A model generated the notes under the pieces. That model did not search any database. It was not told the origin of the DNA and saw only the letters and a list, made by a program, of their open reading frames with translations. 64,000 bases of DNA, taken from Pseudomonas fluorescens (lineage in GTDB: Bacteria > Pseudomonadota > Gammaproteobacteria > Pseudomonadales > Pseudomonadaceae). The first letter of the stretch is position 1; every line of letters starts with the position of its first letter. Both the position numbers and the translations under genes were made by a program. The stretch lies in the NCBI RefSeq assembly GCF_902497855.1, contig NZ_CABVHU010000008.1, forward strand, positions 186,001 to 250,000. Reading direction: 5' to 3'. Below, in pieces: positions 8,674 through 17,146 of this stretch.

Positions 8674-9648
8674 ATGAAAAAGACCGTCCTCGCCTTCAGC
8701 CGCGTCACCCCGGCAATGATCGAACGCCTCAAGCAAGACTTCGACGTCATCGTGCCCAATCCGAAAAACGGCGACATCAACGCCCAGTTCAACGAAGCCC
8801 TGCCCCACGCCCACGGCCTGATCGGTGTCGGTCGCAAACTCGGTCGCGCCCAGCTGGAAAATGCCGCAAAACTGGAGGTCGTCTCCAGCGTCTCCGTTGG
8901 TTACGACAACTACGACGTCGCCTACTTCAACGAACGCGGGATCATGCTCACCAACACCCCCGACGTCCTCACCGAAAGCACCGCCGACCTGGCCTTCGCC
9001 CTGCTCATGAGCAGCGCCCGGCGCGTCGCGGAACTGGACGCCTGGACCAAGGCCGGCCAATGGCAAGCTACCGTCGGCGCACCGCTGTTCGGTTGCGACG
9101 TACACGGCAAGACCCTGGGCATCGTCGGCATGGGCAACATCGGCGCCGCCATTGCCCGTCGCGGGCGCCTGGGTTTCAACATGCCGATCATCTACAGCGG
9201 CAACAGCCGCAAGACCGAACTGGAACATGAACTTGGCGCCCAGTTGCGCAGCCTGGACCAATTGTTGGCCGAAGCCGACTTCGTCTGCCTGGTGGTGCCG
9301 CTCAGCGAAAAGACCCGACACCTGATCAGCCACCGCGAACTGGCATTGATGAAACCGGGCGCCATCCTGGTCAACATCTCTCGCGGTCCGGTCGTCGACG
9401 AGCCGGCATTGATCGAAGCCCTGCAGAACAACCGTATTCGCGGCGCCGGCCTGGATGTGTATGAGAAAGAACCGCTGGCCGAGTCGCCGCTGTTCCAGTT
9501 GAAAAACGCTGTCACCTTGCCGCACATCGGCTCTGCAACCCATGAAACCCGCGAAGCGATGGCCAATCGGGCCTTGAGCAATCTGCGCAGCGCCTTGCTG
9601 GGTGAACGACCGCAGGATTTGGTCAATCCACAAGTCTGGAAGGGCTGA
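8674..9648 (+). CDS. ghrB: 2-hydroxyacid dehydrogenase, glyoxylate/hydroxypyruvate reductase type
   Basis: D-isomer-specific 2-hydroxyacid dehydrogenase of 324 residues. The nucleotide-binding motif GMGNIG is at 152-157, followed by SGNSRK at 175-180, basic residues that favour NADPH. The catalytic triad of the family is present: Arg237 (SRGPVVDE), Glu266 (EKEP) and His284 (PHIGSAT). The best match in memory is GhrB/2-ketogluconate reductase, reducing glyoxylate, hydroxypyruvate or 2-ketogluconate in the cytosol. No kgu genes lie beside it, so the hydroxypyruvate/glyoxylate role is preferred. It is a single gene with its own terminator-like hairpin. Confidence 0.85.
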   Translation: MKKTVLAFSRVTPAMIERLKQDFDVIVPNPKNGDINAQFNEALPHAHGLIGVGRKLGRAQLENAAKLEVVSSVSVGYDNYDVAYFNERGIMLTNTPDVLTESTADLAFALLMSSARRVAELDAWTKAGQWQATVGAPLFGCDVHGKTLGIVGMGNIGAAIARRGRLGFNMPIIYSGNSRKTELEHELGAQLRSLDQLLAEADFVCLVVPLSEKTRHLISHRELALMKPGAILVNISRGPVVDEPALIEALQNNRIRGAGLDVYEKEPLAESPLFQLKNAVTLPHIGSATHETREAMANRALSNLRSALLGERPQDLVNPQVWKG

Positions 9649-9657
9649 ATGACCCAC

Positions 9658-9683
9658 GGCACGTCTGGATGGACGTGCCATTT
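9658..9683 (+). terminator. Terminator-like hairpin after the 2-hydroxyacid dehydrogenase
   Basis: GGCACGTC and GACGTGCC form a perfect 8-bp stem around TGGATG, followed by ATTTCC. The T-tract is short, so it may act with Rho or as an mRNA 3' stabiliser. Confidence 0.6.
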
Positions 9684-9864
9684 CCATAACGGCTGCATCA
9701 ATGTTCGGCGACGGACCACTTCCTGGTTCGTCTACTGCGCGACTTAGCCTGACTCACCACAAGAGACATAAGTTGCAACTCAGTTCATCGTCGGGCTTAT
9801 TCACAAACGTTATAAACTCCAAAAAACCTGGAGCAGTACCAAACGGATTTTGGAGCACACCTGA

Positions 9865-10374
9865 ATGAATCAATTCACCACCGTCTGCGCAATCAGACGG
9901 AGCAAAGTACTGATTGTCTTGATGGCGGCACTGTTCGGCATAGCCACCCTGATCAATAACTTCACCGACTATACGGCCTACACCGAGTATATCGGACGAA
10001 TCATCAGCATGAGCCATACCGAGGGTAACGATTCCCGACGCTACCGGGCAGTCACCTCAACCCTGTTCCACCACCGGTTTTACTGGGCAATCATCACGCT
10101 CGAGATTATCTACACCTTCAGTTGTCTGTACGGGACTTATCAGCTTTTTCGAAAACTCAATGCGCCACGCAACGACTTCCACGAGGCCAAGAAGTTCGCC
10201 ATAGCCGGTTTGACCACCGCTATCTTTGTTTACTACGTCCTGTACGTCGTCATACTTAACGAATGGTTCGACATGGAGTATTCCGCCCAAAGCAATGCCT
10301 TTTATTGGGCACGAAGTAACATTGAATACATGTTCTTCGCACTGATATACCTGGTACTGGCGCATGACAAATGA
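9865..10374 (+). CDS. DUF2165 family small membrane protein
   Basis: A 169-residue membrane protein with four predicted helices (about residues 16-36, 72-94, 110-130 and 148-165). The sequence around the first helix (GIATLINNFTDY) and the segment NRF/RYWAIITLEI fit the DUF2165 pattern. It is monocistronic, in a slightly AT-richer stretch than its neighbours, and converges with the transporter gene. Function is unknown; no enzymatic motif was seen. Confidence 0.75.
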   Translation: MNQFTTVCAIRRSKVLIVLMAALFGIATLINNFTDYTAYTEYIGRIISMSHTEGNDSRRYRAVTSTLFHHRFYWAIITLEIIYTFSCLYGTYQLFRKLNAPRNDFHEAKKFAIAGLTTAIFVYYVLYVVILNEWFDMEYSAQSNAFYWARSNIEYMFFALIYLVLAHDK

Positions 10375-10386
10375 ACACGTTTCAGT

Positions 10387-11289
10387 TCATGCCAATTTGC
10401 CTGTCAGCGGTTTGCCTCTCGCATCGGGTTTGCGAAAAACCAGCACATTACCCAGCATGACCAGCACCAGGCCCGCCAGTGCCGGGGTGGTCCACTGATA
10501 ACCCTCGACGAAGGCCGACACATTGAGTGCCACCACCGGGAACAACACCGTGCAATAGGCGGCCCGCTCCGGCCCCATGCGCCCGACCAGGGTCAGGTAG
10601 GCAGTAAACCCGATGACTGAACCAGGAATCACCAGATACAACAACGAGCCGATGTAACGGGCATTCCACTCCATATCGAATGGAATGCCTTTGACCAGGC
10701 ACCAGGCCGCGAGCATCGCCGCGCCATAGGCCATGCCCCAGGCGTTGGTGGTCAGTGGCTTGAGACCGGCCTTCTGCTGCAGGCTCGACAGCATGTTGCC
10801 CGCCGAAAAGCACAGGGTGCCGAGCAGGGCCAGCCCCAGCCCGAGCAAGGTTTCCGGGCTGGCGGTATGACCGGCGAGTTCGGGCCAGAACAACAGGCCG
10901 AGCCCGAGCAACCCGAGCGCACCGCCCATCAGCACATTGCGCGCGATTTTCTGGCCAAAGAACACCCGCGCATTGAAGGCATTCCACAGGGTGGCGGTGG
11001 AAAACACCACCGCCACCAGGCCGCTGGGGATCCACTGGCTGGCGGTGAGAAAGCACATGAAATTGATGCAAAACAGGCACAACCCCTGCGCCACGCAGAT
11101 CAGATGCCCGCGGCGGTTCATCACTTGCAGCTTGCGGCTGAGCAGCAATATCACGAACAACACCAGCGCGGCGAGGCCGAAGCGATAGACAATCGACACC
11201 GGGATGGCCACCACGCCCAGTTGCCATTTCAGGGCAATCCAGGTGGTGCCCCAGATCAGCACGGTCAGCAAATACAACGAAAGGTTCAT
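10387..11289 (-). CDS. EamA/DMT family transporter
   Basis: A 300-residue drug/metabolite transporter with about ten membrane helices arranged as two EamA repeats; the N-terminus LLTVLIWGTTWIALKWQLG is typical. The start codon chosen has GGAG nine bases upstream; the longer frame is an artefact of an open GC-rich region containing REP DNA. It is divergent from an AraC regulator gene about 285 bases away, which probably controls it. These proteins often export amino acids or toxic metabolites; the substrate is unknown. Confidence 0.88.
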   Translation of the reverse strand: MNLSLYLLTVLIWGTTWIALKWQLGVVAIPVSIVYRFGLAALVLFVILLLSRKLQVMNRRGHLICVAQGLCLFCINFMCFLTASQWIPSGLVAVVFSTATLWNAFNARVFFGQKIARNVLMGGALGLLGLGLLFWPELAGHTASPETLLGLGLALLGTLCFSAGNMLSSLQQKAGLKPLTTNAWGMAYGAAMLAAWCLVKGIPFDMEWNARYIGSLLYLVIPGSVIGFTAYLTLVGRMGPERAAYCTVLFPVVALNVSAFVEGYQWTTPALAGLVLVMLGNVLVFRKPDARGKPLTGKLA

Positions 11290-11329
11290 GACAAAGGCTC
11301 CGGGATGGGGCAACGCTGTTAGCTTCTGT

Positions 11330-11442
11330 GGCGAGCGAGCTTGCTCGCGCAGGCTGCGAAGCAGCCCTTTTTGTGAGTGCTGCGCAGCGGCCCTTTGTGA
11401 GTGCTGCGTACTCAAGCGGGAGCAAGCTCCCTCGCCACAGGA
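11330..11442. repeat. REP doublet with internal short repeats
   Basis: Outer arms TGTGGCGAGCGAGCTTGCTCGCG and AGCAAGCTCCCTCGCCACAG face each other. The spacer holds two near-identical copies of GCGAAGCAGCCCTTTTTGTGAGTGCTGC-like sequence (a 27-30 base direct repeat). It lies in the divergent promoter region between the DMT exporter and AraC genes. Confidence 0.8.
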
Positions 11443-11574
11443 CATTGCCTGGGCAGGTGCCCAGTGTCCTGCGCCAAACCTTTTCGCACTTGCATAAACT
11501 TGCGCTTTTGTCAGGCCAAGGCTGGCAGGCCAACGCCTACGGAGTAGGATGCAAGGCGTTGGAGAGAATCGATC

Positions 11575-12450
11575 ATGTCCGCACTGGAAAGCCTGCAAGT
11601 GTTTCAAGCCCTCAACCGCTCGCCCAATGCTCGCCTCGAGCACAGCGCCGAGCTCGGTGACGGCATGGCAGCAGCCTTGTGGAGCAACCACCACGACGCT
11701 CAGGATTACGAAGCCCCGAGCCACCACACCCTGTCCTGCTATATCGCTGGCGGCACCGGCACCTTTCGCCGCGACCGGCCCGGCACCAAGGGCGGCCCGG
11801 ACAAGCTGTGCATCCTGCCGGCCGAACACCGGTCAGCCTGGGTGATCAACGGCGACATTCGCCTCGCCCATGTTTATTTCAGCCCGGAACAGTTTGCCCT
11901 CGGCTGCGTCACGCTGCTGGACCGTGAACCGCGCGAACTTCAGTTGCGTGAACGCACCTTCCTCGATGACCCGCAGCAAGCCCGACGCTTTCGGCAGTTG
12001 ATCACGCTCGATTGGCAGGAGCCCGGCGAACGCCTGCTCACCAGCAGCCTGGCCCATGAGATGCTCAGCCACGTGTTGCTCGGACAGGTCGGAATGCGCG
12101 AGGGCTTGCGGCTCAAGGGTGGATTGGCGGCGCATCAGCGTCGGCAGTTGGTCGAGTTCGTCGACAGCCAGTTGGCAGAAGCCATCAGCCTGGGGCAACT
12201 GGCAGGGTTGTGTGCGCTGTCGGAGTATCATTTTGCGCGGATGTTCAGGGAGAGTTTCGGCTTGCCGCCGCATCAGTATGTATTGGCTCGACGACTGAGC
12301 CGGGCGCGGGAATTACTGCGCACGACGTCGCAACCGCTGGGGGACATTGCCCTGGCGTGCGGGTTTGCCAGTGCCAGTCATTTTACCCATCGGTTTCGTC
12401 AGGCGCTGGGTGGGACGCCTGGGGAGTATCGGCAGGCGTTTTTGCGCTAG
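11575..12450 (+). CDS. AraC family transcriptional regulator
   Basis: A 291-residue AraC/XylS regulator. The N-terminal part (about 1-170) is a cupin-like sensing domain of the AraC-like N-terminal type. The C-terminal 100 residues hold two helix-turn-helix motifs, the first with LAGLCALSEYHFARMFRESFG, the second with IALACGFASASHFTHRFRQALGGTPGEYR, the family signature. It is likely the regulator of the divergent EamA transporter. The effector is unknown. Confidence 0.9.
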   Translation: MSALESLQVFQALNRSPNARLEHSAELGDGMAAALWSNHHDAQDYEAPSHHTLSCYIAGGTGTFRRDRPGTKGGPDKLCILPAEHRSAWVINGDIRLAHVYFSPEQFALGCVTLLDREPRELQLRERTFLDDPQQARRFRQLITLDWQEPGERLLTSSLAHEMLSHVLLGQVGMREGLRLKGGLAAHQRRQLVEFVDSQLAEAISLGQLAGLCALSEYHFARMFRESFGLPPHQYVLARRLSRARELLRTTSQPLGDIALACGFASASHFTHRFRQALGGTPGEYRQAFLR

Positions 12451-12478
12451 ACCCGGGGTTTTCGGCGCCTGTCAGGCC

Positions 12479-12567
12479 GCCTTCGCGGGCAAGCCTCGCT
12501 CCTACAGTGATCGCATTCATTCAAACAACTCGGTCGACTGTAGGAGCGAGGCTTGCCCGCGAAGAAC
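12479..12567. repeat. REP doublet
   Basis: Inverted pair with core CTTCGCGGGCAAGCCTCGCTCCTACAG and its reverse complement, sitting between the convergent ends of the AraC gene and the siderophore receptor gene, where it could act as a bidirectional mRNA-end structure. Confidence 0.9.
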
Positions 12568-12584
12568 GATAACGCGGTTTCTAA

Positions 12585-15014
12585 TCAAAACTCCAAAGTG
12601 CTGGAAAGCGTCACCTGCCGCGAATCCCCCATCGACACAAAAAACCGGCTCGCCGCCGACGTGTAATAAGTACGGTCAAACAGGTTCTTCACATTCAGCT
12701 GAAACTTGACCTTCTGCCCTTCAACCCTGGTGTCGTAGCTGGCAAATGCATCGGCCACCGTGTAGCTCGGCAGGTCGAAATCGTTCACCGCGTTACCCGC
12801 CCGTTCCCCCACATACCGCGCCCCAGCGCCCACCCGCAGTTGATCGCCGCCGATGACAGTGCCGAAGTCGTAGACCGCCGACAGCGAGCCAGTATTTTTG
12901 GCGACGTTCTGCAGCTTTTTGCCTTTGTAGATCGGGTCTTCAGTGACCTCTGCATCGGTATAGGCATAGCTGCCGATCATGCTCCAGCGGTCGCTCAGTT
13001 GCCCGGTCAAATCCACTTCCAGGCCGCGGGAACGCACTTCGCCGGCCGCGCTATAGATCGTCACCGGGCCTTCGGAGTTGGCCACCAGCACGTTGCGCTT
13101 CTTGATGTCGAACAGCGCGACGTTACCGGTCACCCGGCCAGGGATATCGAGCTTGGCCCCCACTTCCCAGGACTTGGCTTCTTCCGGGGCGATGCTGCCG
13201 TCGAGCACCGTGCTGCTGCCACTCAGCGGGGCGATGGTCGAGTTGGGTTTGAACGATTCGGTGTAGCTGCCGTAGAACGACAACGCATCGGTGTAGCGAT
13301 AGACCAGGCCGGCGCGCGGTACCCATTTCTGCCCGTTGCTGTCGGTGTTGGCCTGGAACGGTACGCCTTTGCCGGCGTACTGGTCGTATTCCTGGAAGCG
13401 TGCGCCAGCCACCAGGATCCACTGGTCGGTGAGGTGGATCGAGTCCTGCACGAACACCGAATCACTGCGCAGCTTATCAGTCTGCGCGCTGTCGGCCGGG
13501 CTCACGGTGGTACCGGCGACTTCGCGGCCGTAAACCGGGTTGGTGTAGCTGAAGGTGCTCAGGCTTCTCTGGCGGATCAGGTCTTCGCGGTAGATCTTGC
13601 GGTACTCGTCATCGATGCCGAACACCAGGTCATGCTGCATGCCCGCAACGTTGACCTTGCCTTCGAGGCTGGCAGTGGTGAAGCGGTCGGTGCTGATGGC
13701 GTTCTGCGTGCCATCCATGCTCCGGGTCAGCGTGCCTGCATTGGTGTCGATGGCCGTGATGCGCACCTGGCTGGCATCGTAGGTTTCGCGGTTCCAGCTG
13801 TAGCCGAAGTGGGCGTTCCAGTCGTCGTTGAGCGCGTGGTCGGCCTCGAAGTGATACAGGTCAGAGCGCCCTTCCATGTTGTTGAACGGCTCATCCAGGC
13901 GACGATCACGGGAGATGCCCAGCGGATGGTTGTCACGCGGATCGATGACCGTGCCACGGTCGAAGGGGGTCAGGAACTCACGGTGTTCATAGGCGAACAA
14001 CAGCGTGGTGCTTTCACCGAACCAGGCCAGGGACGGCGCCACCAGGGTCTCGCGATGGGTGCCGAAGTTGCGCCAGTAGTCTTCGTCCTCATGGTCCAGG
14101 ACCATGCGATACGCCAACCCGGAATCGCCCAGGGCCCCGGTGCTATCGAGGCCGCCACCGCTGCCGTTTTTGCCTTCACCATAGGTCGAGCCGCGCAGGG
14201 TCAGCGCGTTGTATTGCTCAAGCTCGGGCTTCTTGCTGACCATGTTCACCACACCGCCCGGGTCCTGGATGCCATAGAGCAAGGAGGCCGGGCCCTTGAG
14301 CACTTCGATACGTTCGACGCTGGCATTGAGGCCACGGCCCTGCACCACCGGCATGCCATCACGCATGATCGAGCCGTTGCGGTTGTCGCCGAAGCCGCGG
14401 GTCATCACCGAATCCTGGGTGCTGCCCAGGGTATTGCCCTGGGTGATGCCGCTGACGTTGGCCAGCGCATCGTCCAGGTTGCGCGGTGCCTGATCGCGAA
14501 TGACCTGGGCCGGGATCACGTTGACGGTCTGGGGGATTTCCTGGAGCAAGGCCGACGAGCGCATCACCGAGCTGGTGGGCGGCGGCTGGTAGCTCATGGA
14601 TTGATCCGTCACCGAAGTGATGGTGGTCGCGCCCAGGTTCAAGGTGCCTGCGGTGGGCAACGGCTCCAGCACCAGGGTGTGGCCGTCGGTGCGACGGAAG
14701 GTGAAGCCCGAGCCGCCGAGCAAACGCTGCAGCGCCTGCTCGGCACTCATCTGTCCGCTGACCGCCGGGGCGGTGATGCCGTAAGGCGCCTCATCGGTGT
14801 AGACCACGCTGATGCCGGTGACCCGGCTGAAATCACTCAAGGCCTGGGGCAGTGGTTTGGCGGCCAGCGCAAAGCTGAATTGGGTACGCTGCTGGTCAGT
14901 GCCGGCCTCAGCGGCCAGCGCCATGCTCAACGGCAGCAACGCCAGCGTCGAAAAGCTCAAGGCAGACACACCCAACCATTGTTTGACCGAACCCGATTTT
15001 GCCCTGGACTTCAT
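12585..15014 (-). CDS. TonB-dependent siderophore receptor with N-terminal signalling domain
   Basis: An 809-residue outer-membrane receptor. Signal peptide about residues 1-35 (LPLSMALAAEA), STN signalling domain about 50-105 (LPQALSDFSRVTGISVVY), plug about 150-270 with the siderophore-receptor motif RIEVLKGPASLLYG, and a 22-strand barrel ending in the outer-membrane C-terminal phenylalanine (STLEF). The STN domain and the FecR and ECF sigma genes upstream show a cell-surface signalling system in which ligand binding induces the receptor's own transcription. It is closest in memory to the ferrichrome/ferrioxamine type (FiuA, FoxA), so a hydroxamate xenosiderophore is likely; I cannot choose between them. 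Confidence 0.9.
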   Translation of the reverse strand: MKSRAKSGSVKQWLGVSALSFSTLALLPLSMALAAEAGTDQQRTQFSFALAAKPLPQALSDFSRVTGISVVYTDEAPYGITAPAVSGQMSAEQALQRLLGGSGFTFRRTDGHTLVLEPLPTAGTLNLGATTITSVTDQSMSYQPPPTSSVMRSSALLQEIPQTVNVIPAQVIRDQAPRNLDDALANVSGITQGNTLGSTQDSVMTRGFGDNRNGSIMRDGMPVVQGRGLNASVERIEVLKGPASLLYGIQDPGGVVNMVSKKPELEQYNALTLRGSTYGEGKNGSGGGLDSTGALGDSGLAYRMVLDHEDEDYWRNFGTHRETLVAPSLAWFGESTTLLFAYEHREFLTPFDRGTVIDPRDNHPLGISRDRRLDEPFNNMEGRSDLYHFEADHALNDDWNAHFGYSWNRETYDASQVRITAIDTNAGTLTRSMDGTQNAISTDRFTTASLEGKVNVAGMQHDLVFGIDDEYRKIYREDLIRQRSLSTFSYTNPVYGREVAGTTVSPADSAQTDKLRSDSVFVQDSIHLTDQWILVAGARFQEYDQYAGKGVPFQANTDSNGQKWVPRAGLVYRYTDALSFYGSYTESFKPNSTIAPLSGSSTVLDGSIAPEEAKSWEVGAKLDIPGRVTGNVALFDIKKRNVLVANSEGPVTIYSAAGEVRSRGLEVDLTGQLSDRWSMIGSYAYTDAEVTEDPIYKGKKLQNVAKNTGSLSAVYDFGTVIGGDQLRVGAGARYVGERAGNAVNDFDLPSYTVADAFASYDTRVEGQKVKFQLNVKNLFDRTYYTSAASRFFVSMGDSRQVTLSSTLEF

Positions 15015-15146
15015 TGCTCATGACCTGTGTGGAACCTACTGGATGCGAATGAATCGCAGTTTCAGTCACTACACGGATGGGGATCGGGTTTACCTCACTA
15101 GAAAGTTGAAAATATTTCTATCGGGAGTGATCTGGTGTGTGATCTG

Positions 15147-15256
15147 ACGCCTTCGCTGGCAAGCCAGCTCCTACAGGGGATTGCATTCCAGATGGGACGG
15201 CGCCGTCGCGAGGTGAATGCATTCCAAATGTAGGAGCTGGCTTGCCAGCGAAGGGG
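15147..15256. repeat. REP doublet between fecR and receptor genes
   Basis: Inverted pair with core CTTCGCTGGCAAGCCAGCTCCTACA and a spacer with ATTGCATTCCA(G/A)ATG repeated twice. It separates the anti-sigma gene from the receptor gene, which may therefore have its own sigma-dependent promoter in the 130 bases between the REP and the receptor start. Confidence 0.88.
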
Positions 15257-15265
15257 CCCTATGCT

Positions 15266-16255
15266 TCACCGCAAAATAATCAAATGCCCCAGAACGCTGT
15301 GCTGCTCAAACCCCAACACCCCCTGCAACGAACTCAACACCGCCTGCGGGTCCTTGCTCGGAAAACTGCCACTGACCCGCCGTGCCGCCAGTTCATCGTT
15401 AAGCAACAGGATCCGCCCCGGGTAATAACGCCCCAGGTCCTGGACCACTTCCGCCAGTGTCGCCTTGTAGTAATTGAGCCAACCCTGACGCCAGGCCAAC
15501 TGTGCTTCGCTGTCGACGCTGTGGAGTTTTTCCGCCAAACCATCGCCATAAGCCACTTGCTGGCCGGCGGTGAGAATCTGTTGCCCGGCCTGTTTATCCG
15601 CCGTGACGCCAACCCGCCCGGACAACACCGTGACTTGCGCGCCGTGGGGTTGCAGGCGGACTTCGAACTGCGTGCCCAGCACCCGCGCCTGACCCTTTTC
15701 AGCGTCCACCACAAACGGATCGCCAGTGTGCGTTACCTTGAAAAAACCGGCACCGCGACGCAACTGGACATGCCGCTCGCCATGACTGAAATCCACGGCA
15801 ATCGCGCTGTCGGCATCCAGGGTGACTTGCGACTGATCCGCCAGGGTGACGGTGCGGATTTCCCCCGGCGCCGAGACATAGTCCGCCCCCAGGTCATCCA
15901 CCCAGCGCGACGGCTGCCAGCCAGCGCCGAGGCTGATCATCAGCACCAGGCACGCCGCCATTGCCAACGCACCGGACCAACGCCGCACGCCGGGCCGGCG
16001 CGAGCGGTTCATGGCGTTGAGGTAACCCTGCAGGGCCAGGGCTTCTTCATCGGCCAGGGTTCGCGCCGGTGCTTCGGTCAATTCCCACACCACTTGCGCC
16101 CGGGCATACGCCTCGGCATGGGCGGGGTCGGCCTGCAACCAATGGCTGAAGGTGGCCTGATCGCCGCTGCTCGGCCGGTCATGCAACAGACTCAGCCAGG
16201 CCAATGCCGCCTGCTCCTGAGCGGGCGTCGGGGTGACGCGTTCAATGGTATTCAC
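15266..16255 (-). CDS. FecR family anti-sigma factor/transducer
   Basis: A 329-residue FecR protein. An N-terminal cytoplasmic DUF4880 segment (about 10-55, AALAWLSLLHDR) would bind the sigma factor. One membrane helix lies at about 93-113, then the periplasmic FecR domain (YVSAPGEIRTVTLADQSQVTLDADSAI) and a C-terminal STN-like region (about 255-329) that contacts the receptor. It starts with GTG and overlaps the sigma gene by the GTGA arrangement, so the two are translationally coupled. It controls the ECF sigma factor in response to siderophore binding. Confidence 0.92.
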   Translation of the reverse strand: MNTIERVTPTPAQEQAALAWLSLLHDRPSSGDQATFSHWLQADPAHAEAYARAQVVWELTEAPARTLADEEALALQGYLNAMNRSRRPGVRRWSGALAMAACLVLMISLGAGWQPSRWVDDLGADYVSAPGEIRTVTLADQSQVTLDADSAIAVDFSHGERHVQLRRGAGFFKVTHTGDPFVVDAEKGQARVLGTQFEVRLQPHGAQVTVLSGRVGVTADKQAGQQILTAGQQVAYGDGLAEKLHSVDSEAQLAWRQGWLNYYKATLAEVVQDLGRYYPGRILLLNDELAARRVSGSFPSKDPQAVLSSLQGVLGFEQHSVLGHLIILR

Positions 16256-16815
16256 GGTGCTTTCCCTGGCGTGCGCGGTTGGGGTTCGCGAAGGCTGGCC
16301 TTGCAGGCTTCGAGGGCGCGCATCATATGTTTTTCCACGGCGCTTTGGGACAAACCCATGGCCTTGGCGATGTCGGCGTATTTGCGCCCGTGGATGCGGT
16401 TGAGCAAAAAGATCTGCCGCGTGCGCTCGGGCAAGGCGCGCAACGCGGCTTCGACGTGACGCAAATCGTTGCCCGCCTCGAGTGCGGCTTGCGGCTCACT
16501 GCCGTGACTGTCCGGCGCATCCGGCATCCAGCCTTCGTTGACCCGCACCCGCGTGCCTTCGCTGCGCAAATGGTCGATGGCAATGTTGCCGGCGCAACGC
16601 AACAGGTAGGTGCTGAGCTCTTCGACCTGCACCAGCGGCCGGCGCCAGAAGCGCAGGAACAAATCCTGCACCAGGTCCGCCGCCGTCGCCCGACAACCGA
16701 CGCGCCGACTCACCAGCGCTTCCATTTGCGAGCGCTGGGAAAGAAATACCTGGAGGAAATGCGCACGGGCGCCCCGATGCTCATCATCGCGGGATTCCGG
16801 AGGGCGGGCGATCAT
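16252..16815 (-). CDS. ECF sigma factor, iron-starvation (FecI-like) type
   Basis: A 187-residue ECF sigma factor with region 2 at about 20-90 (DLVQDLFLRFWRR, NIAIDHLRSE) and region 4 at about 125-175 (LPERTRQIFLLNRIHGRKYADIAKAMGLSQSAVEKHMMRAL). The ATG giving MIARPPESRDDE starts 4 bases after the DUF3325 stop; an earlier in-frame ATG would overlap that gene. Role: transcription of the receptor gene downstream once FecR releases or activates it. Its position inside a longer iron operon, not at the head, is less common. Confidence 0.92.
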   Translation of the reverse strand: MIARPPESRDDEHRGARAHFLQVFLSQRSQMEALVSRRVGCRATAADLVQDLFLRFWRRPLVQVEELSTYLLRCAGNIAIDHLRSEGTRVRVNEGWMPDAPDSHGSEPQAALEAGNDLRHVEAALRALPERTRQIFLLNRIHGRKYADIAKAMGLSQSAVEKHMMRALEACKASLREPQPRTPGKAP

Positions 16816-16819
16816 CCGC

Positions 16820-17146
16820 TCAGTACTGCACAAACGCGGCAACGGGGCTGGCGAGCAGGCTCACCCCGGCCAACGACAGCGCCAGGCGCGGGCGATACGG
16901 CAGCAACAGCACCAGCAACAACCCACTGAGCATCAACACCGCAAACCATTGCACCAGCCCGAGTCCCCACCCCGTCGCCGACACCGCCGCCCACAAGGAC
17001 AAGGCCAGCAACAGCCAGCCACTGATGCGCATGCCTTGGCGGCGTCGGACCGAGGGTTTGCGGCCCAGCAGATCGGTGTGATGCCGATCCATCGACAAAC
17101 AGAGCGCGGTGAACCCGCCATAGCACAGCAAAAACACCAGCAACAT
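16820..17146 (-). CDS. DUF3325 family membrane protein
   Basis: A 108-residue protein with three predicted membrane helices (about 1-20, 42-60, 66-100) and the family pattern SMDRHHTDLLGR after helix one. It overlaps the PepSY gene by ATGA and is followed after 4 bases by the sigma gene. DUF3325 proteins are small partners of PepSY proteins in siderophore loci; a role in periplasmic or inner-membrane iron reduction is inferred from that company only. Confidence 0.88.
   Translation of the reverse strand: MLLVFLLCYGGFTALCLSMDRHHTDLLGRKPSVRRRQGMRISGWLLLALSLWAAVSATGWGLGLVQWFAVLMLSGLLLVLLLPYRPRLALSLAGVSLLASPVAAFVQY

Noticed and set aside
12840..15023. A 727-codon open frame antisense to the TonB receptor
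   Set aside because: The receptor reading frame shows signal peptide, plug and barrel. The antisense translation is rich in His, Gln, Arg and Ala without domain pattern.
15015..15146. A FecI-type promoter before the siderophore receptor
   Set aside because: GGTAAA and CGT elements exist on the minus strand, but the spacing (about 12 bases) does not match iron-starvation sigma promoters, so no site is annotated.
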